A stretch of DNA of 32,890 nucleotides. Origin: Priapulus caudatus. Taxonomy: Eukaryota; Priapulida; Priapulimorpha; Priapulimorphida; Priapulidae. The notes beneath the pieces are model-generated. The model was not told the DNA's origin and searched no databases. It saw nothing but the letters and a program-made list of their open reading frames with translations. The stretch covers positions 56,044-88,933 of the forward strand of contig NW_014577064.1 in NCBI RefSeq assembly GCF_000485595.1, given 5' to 3'. Positions 10,296-20,355 of this stretch are shown in pieces. Each line of letters starts with the position of its first letter. Position 1 is the first letter of the stretch. A program made the position numbers and the translations under genes.

Positions 10296-13200
10296 TGACA
10301 TCTCTAATTCCAAGAGGAGACGAGATGAGACGAGAGATGAAGTGAGAAGAGAAGAGCGAGGGGGAGGGAGAGGAGCTGGAAGGAACGCGAGGAAGAGAGA
10401 GAGAGAGGAGAGGATGAGAGGCCCGAGAGGAGGAGAGAGAGGTAGACGATGAGAGATGACGATGAGAGGAAAGGGATGAGATAGGGGGTATAGGGTGATG
10501 AGGAATGACCGAAGAGTGACGCCAAGCATAGGGGGAGGGAGGAGGAGGTGGGAGAGAGAGGAGAGAGGATGAGGAGAGAGTGTTTTTAATTTCAAGTGAC
10601 AGCTGAAAAAAAAGAGAAAAAGCATGTGAGACGCGGCAGAAAGGGACAAAGAGGAAATTGAGAAGAGATAATCGAAAGGGATTAGAGTAGGAAAGAGCAC
10701 AGAAAAACTAGAGAGCGATGAACGGGAGAGCAGATGTTACGAAGGAAAAATCCGCACGAAAGGAACGACAGATGAGAAGAGTACGAGCAGAAGGCCTGCT
10801 GGGCCAAGATAGATGGAGTATACTATAGTACACCCTGCCAGCCCGCGATCAACAGGCAACAGAGGCTGTGTTCAGGTGTCTTTCGGCGCCCGCTCTAAAC
10901 ATCCGCCCCTATTGAGTAACGTAGCTCGCAAGGATAGTCTCACCGATGGGACAATCGCCGCGTTGTCCTTAGCATGGTTCCGTTATTTGAATCGTAATTA
11001 AAGAGATCGTCCACTGCGGTAAACCTAGCCCATCTTCAATAGAAGGCGTACATGCGTCTTAGAATTGCTTATTAGATTTCATGTAGTCTCTTATTTTGCT
11101 CTCCTAGAATGTCTTGGCGCCATCAGTCTGCAGTCGTAAGGCGCAGCCCAGCTCCGCTCGTCTATTTAGTATTGGTGTTGTGCGCACACTATGTATTCGG
11201 GTGGTCACGGTAGAACTCTCGTGATACGGACTCCAGCGCCTACTATCTCGTACATGAATTGTCTGCGGAGCGTGCGGCTACCAACGCAAGTTGCTCTGCT
11301 TAGACCTTTCTACATGCCGCGATTAAGGCATTCACTCTTATGTTTTCGCGGATGCCCTTCATAACTTCGCTCTCAGGTCGCGGGCTGTACCTCGGATCCT
11401 GCAGTCTACCTATAGCTCTCGACATATGTTCCTCTTTTTGTTTTCCCAAGGATACGCACCATTTTGGTGTCCGCTTGAGCACTCTAAGCCTAAAGCGCCC
11501 TAACCTCATGCGCGCTGCCCTAAGCTGGTCCCACACCCTAACTCGGCTATACCCTAACCCTAATCCCTGACTTCGTACCCCTAAACCCTAAACGCTAACG
11601 CGCCGCGGCCGGTGACATGCGGTAACACCGGGGATACGACCCTTAGGCGTGCGGTTTAAGGGTATCGCGGATGGCAAATCGACCAATCAAGCGCTGGATG
11701 AGGTGGTTAGGATGGTCCTTTGTGTGATAGGTTGTCTGTATTACTGCTAGAATTGGTGTCGTTAGTCTTTGTGCTGATTAGAATAAGACTGCTTGTTTAA
11801 CTCGTTTGCATTGTTAGTTTTCAGATAACACGTAGAAGGTCGGCTTTATTTTCTCGCGAACGAGTCCGACAACCTGTAAAGGCGGCTCGTCCGAGGGTGC
11901 GCCGGTTATCTGGAGTCTCGCCTGTCGCCAGTAAATTTCCAAAGAAACCTATTTTTGTCGGTGAATCCAGTGTAATGTGAGGCTATTTCTCGTGTGCCGC
12001 TTGGCAAGAAGTTTTGTTCTAAGGGAGGATTTATGGAAGGATTTTTTGGTTGTTAATTAACATATCTATAGTTGGTCAACTTGGCGACGATATTCATCGA
12101 GGTGGAGGAGTGGGGCTGGCATTTTATTATTTTGAGCAACATACCCTTTGTGTTGAGTTTTAATGTTGGGGAATTTTCCCGCTTCCTGTAGTCGTGTTGT
12201 TCTCGTCCTGCGTGCGGCGAGCTGATGTCGCGTCTGTCGAGAGTCACGGCCTTCCTTGTAGTGTGCTGTTCTCGTGCTGCCGGCGCCGCGCCGTAGAGGC
12301 CGCGAGGAGTCGTGCGAGCTACCGTCGCTCGTCCATCACGTGCTTCCTGTCAGGGTGTTTTCTCGTCTGCATTAAAGAGCTATGCGTCGGGCATCTGTCC
12401 ATCGAGTTCTTCCTGTTAGGGTGTGTGTTCTCGTGCCGACGGACACTAAAGCTGTTAAAAGTCCGGTTCATTTGATGGAATGGTCGCTTCTGTCGAATCG
12501 CGTCTTCCATGTAGGGGTTTTCTCGTCTGCAGCTGTTAAGAGTCTCGCCTACGCTTGTGTTTGTATCCGTAGCTCATACCACATGTTGCAGTACGCTTCT
12601 GGCATTTGTTCGAGATCTGCCCGCTTCTCCTTGTTAGCGGGTGTGTTCTCGTCTGCAGTGGGAAGCTGAGCGATTTCGCTCTGCTCGATCACCCGCCTTC
12701 TGCAGGTGCTCGGTTTTCTCCGTCGTGCATGAAGAGCATTTTGGCGTTGCTCTGTCCATCGAGTTCATATCTCTTGCGAATCATATTTCGTGCTGTAGAG
12801 ATGTGTCTTCTCTCTGTTCGCAATGAGAGTCTTTCTGTATTCGCAGTAAATTCTGTGCGTTATGCACTCCTCGGCACTTCTCCATGTTGTACGCTCTTGT
12901 TTCTTATCTTAGTCTCTTTGCAACCCAAAGCATGTACCTGATTGTCTTGTATTATTGATAGTGTTGCCTCATTTGTGTTTTTGCGCACATCTGCCCCTGC
13001 AAAGCCGTATCACGCCTTTCCTGTAGGCTGTTTTCTTCATCTAGGCTGTGTCGCGTGCGTGCACAGCTACGTCGCTCTTGTCTCGATCACGGCCTTCCTG
13101 TGGTGTTCTCTGTCTGTCGTGCGGAGCTACCATCGCTCTGGCCATTGCTAATTGTCGTATCGTTCGTCTAATTTATACAATAGGTTACTATTTCACAACA

Positions 13201-15121
13201 ATCGATCACGGCCTTCCTGTAGGTGATTTTCTCGTCTGCGTGCGTCAGCTACTCGCGCTCCTGCTCTGCTTCCATCGCCTCTTTTCTGCCCCATCCAGAT
13301 GTATGCTTCGCCATAACCGGGGCGCTGGGGCAACTCGGCCCGGCCGCGGCTGCTGCAAGAACGCAGGCGGCCGCCGACCACGCGCACAAGGCTGGCGGCC
13401 CCCTTCGGCTGCAGACACAATTGGCGGCGCGTATCGGCCGCAGATAGTATATCTTGTGGTTTGGCGGCTGAAAGTCGCAAATAGAACAGATGATTATAAC
13501 AGAACAAACAGGAAAAAAATGGGGGCCGGGCCACCCATGTGGTGCTGCTGATAAGCACTGCTGCGCACCGAACGCTGCTCGCGGCCGGCAGGAAGCGCTC
13601 CAGCCAGTGAGGGCGTATCCGAGGGTTACGAGGCGACGTCGCGGGAGGGGCCGGGCCGTGCGGAGTTGTGCGGAAGCACAGGCACCGGCATGCGGCGTGG
13701 GGCCGGAGGCGGACGTCGCCGCTGTGAGCGGCTGTCAAGAGCAGGATGCTCGTCGTGGATGTGTATGTATCCAGTGCGCCGCGCCGTCGCTTTACCGAAC
13801 CGGCAGCGGGAGTCGCGCCCGCCCCGCCATGCCAGTCGTACAGGCCGGCCCTTCCAAGAGCGCGCTCTGCGTGCCAAGCCCCCCCGCGCAACCCGACCAA
13901 CAACGAGGCCCCGCCCCGAAAGGCGCCCCCCAAACAGCCAAGCGCCGCCCGCCGGCTGCCGCGGCGCCGAAATGATTGCGAGGCAAAAAAAAAAATCCGG
14001 TCCACTGAGTGCTCTTGTTTTGGGGCCACACGGGACGGCTTTCCTCTCGCTTGAGTTGCGACAGAATCGCGCGAATGAAGACGTGTGTGCGAAAATAATG
14101 CATTTAATTACCATATACCTCTAAGTGGCGGGTGAGGAGGGCGCAGTCAGCGAATCACGACGTCGTCCTCGTCTGCGGCTCGATCAGCTTCACGGTTGGA
14201 ATCATTATCCAAGGCGACGGTCAATGAAACCATTGAGCGCGAAAAAAATTCCCATAAATGCCGGCGAGTGTGGAGCGCCGAGGTCTTGTTCGGACCAACC
14301 AACTCGCTTAGCTGGGCCGCCGACCGCTGTCGTTTTCTCTCACCACAATCAACTAACTCTCCCCCATCCTTCCGCGCCTGCAGATATAGTCCGCTGCACT
14401 CCACGTGACCAATTCATATTATTCGTGGTGTGCGCGCGCGCTGTTGCCGTGATGGGATAACAAAAAACCATCTCCTTATAGATTTCTCGCGTCTCCGTGC
14501 ATGCTAACAAGAACTTTTGCCAGCGACGCGAGCGAAGGAGTACTACAGAAGCTCTCAGTTGGCACGTCGTCGTCGGCGTAGAAATAGGTTAGCGATGTCG
14601 CAAGCATCCTAGCGCAGACTACATCTGTGCAAGGGAATGCAAGGGCGAGAGGAGCCGCCCTGCAGCGCTATCCGCTACAAACTGGCGGCAATGCGGGCCC
14701 CCCCCCCCCCCCTTCGCAGTCGTATTCAGCGCTAGCACGGCCCGGCAAAAAGTGAGAGCCGAGCATCGCTCAGATGATCGGACGGTTGTTTCCTTGTGTG
14801 TCGCGCTCTTTTGATATGGAGTTGGCTACGATTTATCCTCTGTCCGATAAAATCGCAACTGTACTGCACGGTCACCTCGGTTGGCGCTCATACACAGATG
14901 GTCTGTCTCCCGGCTTCTGCTCTTACTGCTTTTGAGGCAGGGAGCAGGTAGATGACAATCCTGCGATGTACACTGCAAGAACACACAGGGATTGCGGTCA
15001 CACACCGAGCTACACGTTTACACACGAGCGCGACGCGGCGCGTTCACACACACAGGAACTACAGCTAACACGCCAGTAGCTGATTAATGCCGTAGAAATG
15101 TCAAAATGATCGAATGACATC
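10296..15121. repeat. 4.8-kb block, copy B of identical pair
   Basis: This is the second instance of 1545-6370 and ends abruptly at the N run. Copy A continues past the matching point into unrelated sequence (6371 on). See the finding on assembly artefact. Confidence 0.93.
14021..14972 (-). CDS. ATG4: Noisy copy of ATG4 exon 6 (copy B)
   Basis: This is identical to 5270-6221 at offset 8751. It lies directly left of the 25-N gap and is followed after the gap by the clean exon. It therefore represents the same genomic bases as 15147-15693. Confidence 0.7.
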
Positions 15122-15146
15122 NNNNNNNNNNNNNNNNNNNNNNNNN
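15122..15146. other. Assembly gap of 25 N
   Basis: Exactly 25 unknown bases separate noisy from clean sequence. The sequence on the two sides overlaps in content (exon 6 of ATG4), so the true distance is negative rather than unknown. From memory, some long-read gap-filling tools write a fixed 25-N run for such overfilled gaps. Confidence 0.95.
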
Positions 15147-15693
15147 CCACCCAACCCGTCCAACGTCCCGCTGGGCACCGGGACGCTTCCCTGGTGAAGA
15201 ATCGCGGAGCGTGGCGGCGAGGAGGAGCAGTCGGCGATCACGACGTCGTCCTCGTCCTCGCTCGACAGCGCGCTGAACAGGTGGCGCCGTCTGTCGACGA
15301 CCAACTCGCTAGCGCCCGCCGAACCGCTCTCGTGCGCGCCGCGTTGCCGCGGCGACGTCGCGACGAGCGAAGGCACGTACTCAAAGCTCTCGTGCGCGTC
15401 GTCGTCCGTAGCGATACTCGCAGCATCCAGCAGCAGACTAACATCGAGGGATGCGGGCGGAGTGAGCGGCGGCGCCTCAGCGGCAATGCGCCCGTCGTCG
15501 TGGCGACGGCCGGCGAGGCTGAGCATCCTCAGATGATCGACGTCCTGCGTCGCGCTATGGCGATTTACCGACGACTGTCCGATAAAATCGCTGTACTGCA
15601 TGTCACCAGGAGGCGCCATATCACAGATTGGGTCCGTCTTCGGTTCTGCCTTCTTCTTTTGCGAGCAGAGGTTGATGACATCCTGCGTGTACA
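15147..15693 (-). CDS. ATG4: ATG4 exon 6, long Ser/Asp/Pro-rich insertion, cut by gap
   Basis: The acceptor TTGCAG is followed by TGTACACGCAGG, giving (V)YTQDVI, the counterpart of TVYNSDVI in human ATG4C. In vertebrates the VILVPVRLGG strand follows within about 20-30 residues. Here the frame stays open for 181 codons of low-complexity sequence with acidic clusters ([16 protein letters not shown]). It contains an LIR-like FEYV at 15374-15385. The exon runs into the 25-N gap, so its donor is not seen. Noisy readings of the same exon lie at about 5270-6221 and 14021-14972. Confidence 0.82.
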
Positions 15694-18600
15694 CTGCAAG
15701 ACACACAGGATTGCGTCACACACAGCCACACGTTACACACAGGCGCGCGTTCACACACACAAGAGTACAGCTAACAGCCAGTAGCTGATAATAGCCGTAG
15801 AAATGTCAAAATGATGAATCGAATGGTCGAAATGACTACAGCTGCAGCTCAAGTGCATCAATAGCTGCTTCCACGATCATCTTCATGTGCCAATAGACGT
15901 TACAACTATAGACCTGTTCAATGATACTAAGGGCTCATAAAATTGTGATAATACCACAACAGATGGCGCCAAAAACAAGACGTCACATGTGTGACAAACA
16001 AGACGTTCTCAGTGTGGACATTCATAACTTATATTTCGACCTGCTTCTGTTGTTCCAGTAAGCTTACAGAATTCTAGTACCTGTGCAGTCACGTGCCACG
16101 TAAATGCAGATGTCGTCGAAAGCCTGGCTCGACCTGCTTGCCTCTTCCATCGCCTCTCTGCATAGAAAAATTAAACTGTCTATGAAGGACTACTGACCAC
16201 ACATGCCGTGAATCTGTCTCCACATTTACACGTTGTCAATAATAGCATATCACCGCACTGACAATGTTATAATCGTGTCCCTATGATCTCTGCCAGCCAC
16301 TCTCGTGTAATAGTATGTGAGAGCACATGCCCTTTCTTGCTCAGCCTGATTGCAAACCATGTGCATCGTATGACTTAGACTACATCTACTATATCTTATA
16401 CTTATACTACTTCAAATGAGCGCGATCAAAGATGAATCTTTTAGTGTTTAATTAACTTGCAATTAGCTTGCATGTAGTATACCACCAGTGGTATTGCCAG
16501 CTGCTGCATACTATAGTTATATATATATATATATATAGATTGTATATTATAGATATTCATTATCCGCGTGTAAATGTGACATTCAATCGATCGCCCAAAA
16601 TCCATCACACGTCGACGTCAGCGCGCCACGCGAACGAGCGAGGGCGCCACCTACTTGAGCAAGTGCGCAACGGACGCCGGCCCGTACCAGTCGCCGGGTT
16701 TCTTGCCAAGCCTCGCTCCGATGCTAACGAGGGCGTGGAGCGAGAAGGGGCTGCGTTGCGCGTCCGGGGCATCGGCCATCCAGCCAATGATGCGCCGCCG
16801 CAGCGATATCGCCGACGCCGTCTGCTCCGCGTACAGGTTCCAGTCTGCAAACAGGGTCACGGCGAGGTCATGGCGAGGTCACACGCACGGGTCATGGCAA
16901 GGTCACGCGCACGGGTCATGGCAAGGTCACGCGCACGGGTTACGGCAAGTCATGCGCACGAGTCACGGCGAGTCATGTGCATGGGTCACAGCGAGGTCAC
17001 GGCGAGGTCAAGCACACGGGTCACAGCGAGGTCACACGCACGGGTCATGGCAAGGTCACGCGCACGGGTTACGGCAAGTCATGCGCACGAGTCACGGCGA
17101 GTCATGTGCATGGGTCACAGCGAGGTCATGGCGAGGTCAAGCGCATGGGTCACGGCGAGGTCACGCGCATTGGTCAAACCAAAATAAGTTGATTAACAAC
17201 ACCATAACCAATTTGAATTTATGGCATGAGCAATGTTATTATTAAACCACACGCACGCACGCACACACACACGCGCAGTTGCTATACGAATGCACATTTA
17301 TTTAGTAGGATATGTAACAGTGACCTCGTGTAAGTTATTATAGTTATGTGGTTACGTGTAGTTATTTAATAATATTGTGCACACTGCTTATAGTAGCGCT
17401 GTCCACGCATAACCACTCCCCCTCAAAGAGCTAAATATAACAAGGAGAGGAAGCGCATTGGCTGTGTGCTGTTCGCCTCAAGGGTGCCATCTATGGACCA
17501 TAATCAGGTGAAACGCCTGTGCAGACCGAACGCAGAGACAATAGAACACTAATCTGTTCTAGGGTCTCTGCCAAACCCAAATTTGGGCCAGATATGGCGG
17601 CGCTTCCTCTCCTTGTTATATTTAGCTCCTTGCTCGCCCTCACTCGCCGACCCGGACGACCTTCCAGCAGGAAGACTCACCCCTGCTGAGGAAGTGGACA
17701 AGGAGGCCCTGTGCTAGCATCATCTGTCCCGACCGCATCATGCAACCCCATCCGCAGTCCGACGTCAGGCTGGAGCTGGGCAGCACGGGGAAGTCGCGCC
17801 GGTACGTGAACCACAGACGCGAGGAAAAGTCCTGCTGGAAGCGCTGCAGCGGTGTCGCCACCTTGCGCCGAGGCGACGACCGCTCGCCGCCAGGTTTTCT
17901 CGATCCTGTTGCACAACAGGTAGCGTAGTAAATCGACGAGAGAAAATTCGCCTCATTCTGCGTTGTACGCGATTGCGAATAAACGGGGAGATTATCGCTG
18001 ATGCTGGAACGTGACGTGATCCTTGGCGCTCGTAAGCATACAGGACATTCAACCTCAAGATCGTGGTTCGGGTCCCATATAATTTCTGCTTTCTAACACA
18101 TAATAACTACTTTTCTACTACATTGTAGTCGTCTAGCTTAATTACCTTACCTGTTGCCTTGGCATGATGATCATGGTAGGACTTTCCCAACAGCCAGATT
18201 GGCAGATCCGTGTCAAATGTTGTCTTACCAACATTGGCGGACCAACCTGACATTGAGTTAACTTGATTAAGCTCTGTATGCAAACCTCATTGATAATTTA
18301 CAGCCACCGACTTCAGCAATTATTATTGAAAATTTGCAATAGCAAACATTTATTTAGCTATGTAGTGTGGACAAGTTAAGAAAATATATATAAACACGTA
18401 ATACTGTTAGAGATTAACAATTCTATGTTTGCTTCCGTATTTTCGAGATGAGCCTGATGTTTGGAGTGCTAAAACCACTTGTGTATATTTACCACAGCTT
18501 TAGCACTTTATTCATAAGGTTTATCACCCTCCGACTCTCATTCCTTCACCCGAATCTCACCATATTTCACGTTGTTCCACACCGAGAGAAACTTGCTGCG

Positions 18601-18897
18601 CATCTTTTCCGCTTGCTCGTCCCATATCTCCGACTCGTTGCGGGGGGGTGCCGGCGACGCACGAACGTTGTGCGCTGACAATTCAGGAAGACTGTGAGTA
18701 TTCCTCTTGGGACCGGAAGCAGCCAAGTACATCACATCTTCCGGAAATGAAACAGATGTCACATGCTGATCGTCATCAACGCCATCATCTCCCGCTTGTC
18801 GGATGACGTCAGCGTTTTCACGATTGCTGGAGCCAGGTGCCGATGTCTGTCTTCCGAAATTCGACAGATACGATGTGAATTTGGAATTTGACAACAT
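15147..18897 (-). CDS. ATG4: ATG4 C/D-type autophagy cysteine protease, six clean exons (3' part lost in gap)
   Basis: This cytosolic cysteine protease of the ATG4 family cleaves Atg8/LC3/GABARAP precursors and removes them from lipid. Six exons join in phase: 18897-18561, 18246-18151, 17905-17681, 16844-16655, 16157-16081 and 15693-15147. All five introns have GT-AG ends, and about 490 residues can be read before the gap. Visible landmarks are the N-terminal [13 protein letters not shown] block, WLLGKSYH, the catalytic block [13 protein letters not shown] (Cys about residue 199), FLSRDWNLY across a junction, [10 protein letters not shown], and [10 protein letters not shown]. The order and spacing match vertebrate ATG4C/ATG4D from memory. 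The 18895-18897 ATG is chosen because the frame leads into the family's N-terminal block. Oddities are an N-terminal extension of about 90 residues and a very long insertion after [10 protein letters not shown]. The catalytic Asp/His exon is not in clean sequence (see 10092-10167 and 1328-1417). Family assignment is firm. C versus D subtype is not resolved. Confidence 0.93.
16081..16157 (-). CDS. ATG4: ATG4 exon 5 (IYVARDCT block)
   Basis: This 77-bp exon was found by looking for the segment missing between exons 4 and 6. It is bounded by a TATGCAG acceptor and GTACTAG donor. It completes the Lys codon from exon 4 and encodes [20 protein letters not shown] then ARDCT, matching AVEEARHPDLQGITIYVAQDCT of human ATG4C. 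Its last G joins exon 6 to give Val. Confidence 0.87.
16655..16844 (-). CDS. ATG4: ATG4 exon 4 ([10 protein letters not shown] block)
   Basis: This 190-bp exon is bounded by a TTTGCAG acceptor and a GTAGGT donor and ends in phase 2. It encodes WNLYAEQ...[12 protein letters not shown]...[32 protein letters not shown]. The GKKxGDWYGPxxVAH core is highly conserved in ATG4C/D. A 24-bp-unit minisatellite begins about 10 bp upstream of its acceptor in the intron. Confidence 0.92.
16855..17176. repeat. 24-bp minisatellite of AGGTCA/GGGTCA half-sites in ATG4 intron
   Basis: The basic unit is AAGGTCACGCGCACGGGTCA plus TGGC (24 bp), with a higher-order repetition (16875 onward recurs from 17028). Half-sites alternate 11 and 13 bp apart, giving direct repeats with 5-bp and 7-bp spacers. 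It starts about 10 bp upstream of the exon 4 acceptor. Plus-strand frames of Gly/His/Arg/Ser repeats across it are not genes. Confidence 0.88.
17428..17628. mobile_element. MITE-like element with 29-bp terminal inverted repeats (ATG4 intron 3)
   Basis: GAGCTAAATATAACAAGGAG with AGGAAGCGC at 17428-17456 is inverted without mismatch at 17600-17628. The total is 201 bp with no coding capacity. No clear target-site duplication was seen. Confidence 0.75.
17681..17905 (-). CDS. ATG4: ATG4 exon 3 (catalytic cysteine)
   Basis: This 225-bp exon lies between a CAACAG acceptor and a GTGAGT donor. It carries [20 protein letters not shown] followed by [20 protein letters not shown]. The Cys of GWGC, about residue 199 of the model, is the nucleophile in this family. 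The final G joins AC of exon 4 to give Asp, forming SRDWNLY as in ATG4D-type HLLGRDW. The exon begins with a short basic linker ([14 protein letters not shown]) that is not conserved. Confidence 0.93.
18018..18078 (+). repeat. tRNA-like SINE remnant (ATG4 intron 2)
   Basis: CCTTGGCGCTCGTAAGCATA resembles a Pol III A box region. GGTTCGGGTCC at 18065-18075 matches a B box, with a tRNA-like distance between them. The stems do not pair well enough for a functional tRNA. Confidence 0.4.
18151..18246 (-). CDS. ATG4: ATG4 exon 2 (WLLGKSYH block)
   Basis: This 96-bp exon is too short to stand out as an ORF. A TCAG acceptor and a GTAAGG donor bound it. It completes the split Gly codon of exon 1 and encodes [10 protein letters not shown]...[10 protein letters not shown], equivalent to the WVLKTKT...VLLLGKCYH segment of human ATG4C. 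It is phase 1 at both ends, which matches both neighbours. Confidence 0.88.
18561..18897 (-). CDS. ATG4: ATG4 exon 1 (start codon, N-terminal region)
   Basis: The exon encodes 112 residues and ends in phase 1 at AAATATG before a GTGAGA donor. The first 90 or so residues are Ser/Asn/Asp-rich and look disordered. The last part, with [16 protein letters not shown], is the conserved ATG4C/D opening block. No in-frame Met lies between the chosen ATG and that block in a position that would fit better. An upstream non-coding exon cannot be excluded. Confidence 0.85.
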
Positions 18898-19072
18898 CGC
18901 CTTTCGGTGACTGCGGCACTTGTGAGTTTCATACTAATGCGAACGACAAGTTCAGGTAGACATAGCGACAAGTGTGAAGTTCACTGCCAACTCTAGTGTG
19001 AAGTTCTGCAATCAGAATAACAAGAGAGTTGGTGGTTATTTACAAATTCATATTAGCTTCACACACCTCCAC

Positions 19073-19389
19073 AATTCTCGCGTTCGCTAACCTTGCCCAG
19101 TAAATGTAAATGGCTGCAAGTACAGGGCTATATAGACTGGTACTCGCTCCCACCCCGATTACCCATCGAGTAACTAAGCTAAGCCGAGAGGTGGGAGCGA
19201 GTGCCAGTCTATGGGCTATAGGCGGCGCGCAGGCGGGGCACTGCTTTCCAACTCCCATACGAGCCTCGCCATTGGAACGTTGCAAAAACGTTGCAGCGCA
19301 AGAATGAGGTCACGAAGAGCGCCGGTAGGTGTTTCCTGATTCTGACAGCCAATTACATTTACTGGGCAACGTTAGCGAACGCGAGAATT
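19073..19389. mobile_element. MITE-like foldback upstream of ATG4, with nested inner inverted repeat
   Basis: AATTCTCGCGTTCGCTAAC... at 19073-19108 is inverted near-perfectly at 19352-19389 (…TTAGCGAACGCGAGAATT). Inside, TAGACTGGTACTCGCTCCCA (from 19132) is inverted around 19189-19213. It lies about 180 bp upstream of the ATG4 start codon. Confidence 0.75.
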
Positions 19390-19663
19390 TCATCACTCTG
19401 TGTGATTTCGCGTGACACAGCTCGGTTACGAACACGGACAGTATGTTTTTATAACAAGTGAACACTGTTCTTGAAAGAGAAACAAAGATGGAAGCTGTTG
19501 GATGTGTATTCGTGCTGTGAAAGTGTGAAATCAAGCGAGCGTCGAGCAAATTTTGCGATCACGCTTTCCTACCTGCTATATATATAAGTGTAAGCATGCA
19601 ACAGTGCAGCCGCGAGAGCAATGGCCGCCGGCAGCGTATGTTAGACGTAGGATTTGGACGGAA

Positions 19664-19786
19664 TTTACAGGAAACTGTCGGCAATAATAGGTGAAAGAGA
19701 GTATAGAAACATTAAGAATTTGGTAGTAGATAGATTTCGTATCTAGTTAGCATTATATTTTATTGAAACGCTTCAAGTGCCTGTGA
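19664..19786. repeat. Dispersed repeat, single arm related to 24213-24337
   Basis: TTTACAGGAAACTGTCGGCA and the following 100 bp match 24213-24337 with a few substitutions and indels. They also match the inverted arm at about 23905-24020. It is probably a solo arm of that foldback family. Confidence 0.75.
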
Positions 19787-19837
19787 CCTGAGGCTTAGCC
19801 TAGGCCTAAGGTGCCTAAAGTGGATTTGCACCGTAGG

Positions 19838-19995
19838 TACTAGTACTAGTACTACAACAACTACAACTACTACAACTACTGAAGTAGTGCAGTAGACTGA
19901 GTAGTACTGGTACTAGTACTAGTAGTACTAGTAGTACTTACTAGTAGTATTAGTAGTACTAGTACTAGTAGTAGTAGTAGTAGTACTAGTAGTTA
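19838..19995. repeat. (ACTAGT)/(AGT)n simple repeat
   Basis: Tracts of TACTAGTACTAG, ACTACAACA and AGTAGTAGT triplets form one compound, self-complementary simple repeat. Confidence 0.85.
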
Positions 19996-20086
19996 AAAAT
20001 CGGACATACCACAGGCACAGACTCACTGTGACTGTCACAGACACTGAGACAGGCCGTGGCCAGTGACAGTCAGTGAGGCTGAGAGG

Positions 20087-20309
20087 GTCTATGTCCCCCG
20101 GGGTACTGCCGGAGCGTACCCTGGCCCTGGGTACGGTCCGGTATACCGGAACGTACCCTGGTACTATCTAATATGCCGGACCGTACCTCGCCTACTCAAC
20201 TAACGAGTCTAGGGAGTCGCCTACGCCTACTCCCTAACCCTAATCCTAACCCTAACCATATCAAATAGTGACCAGGGTACGTTCCGGCAGTACCCTGGGG
20301 GACATAGAC
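20087..20309. repeat. Inverted repeat with 38-bp arms enclosing a CCCTAA tract
   Basis: GTCTATGTCCCCCGGGGTAC... (20087-20124) is inverted at 20272-20309. The loop includes further GTACC/GGTAC palindromes and CCCTAACCCTAATCCTAACC at 20231-20255. Confidence 0.8.
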
Positions 20310-20355
20310 GGCTATGATAGTATGAGTATGAGCGTCAGTGAGTCACAGTGTCAGT

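Noticed and set aside
1-15121. Recent segmental duplication as real biology
   Set aside because: Shared error-like features, a 25-N join and overlapping content on the two sides of the gap fit an assembly artefact better.
15194-15784. Plus-strand 196-codon ORF
   Set aside because: It is antisense to ATG4 exon 6, which has a splice site and a homologous frame on the minus strand.
16855-17176. CRISPR-like array
   Set aside because: Units are contiguous 24-bp tandem repeats without unique spacers, in an animal intron.
16468-17245. Plus-strand repeat protein with [14 protein letters not shown]-type or [10 protein letters not shown]-type units
   Set aside because: It overlaps the confirmed minus-strand ATG4 exon 4 and a 24-bp minisatellite. 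The 24-bp unit is a multiple of three, so all frames stay open.
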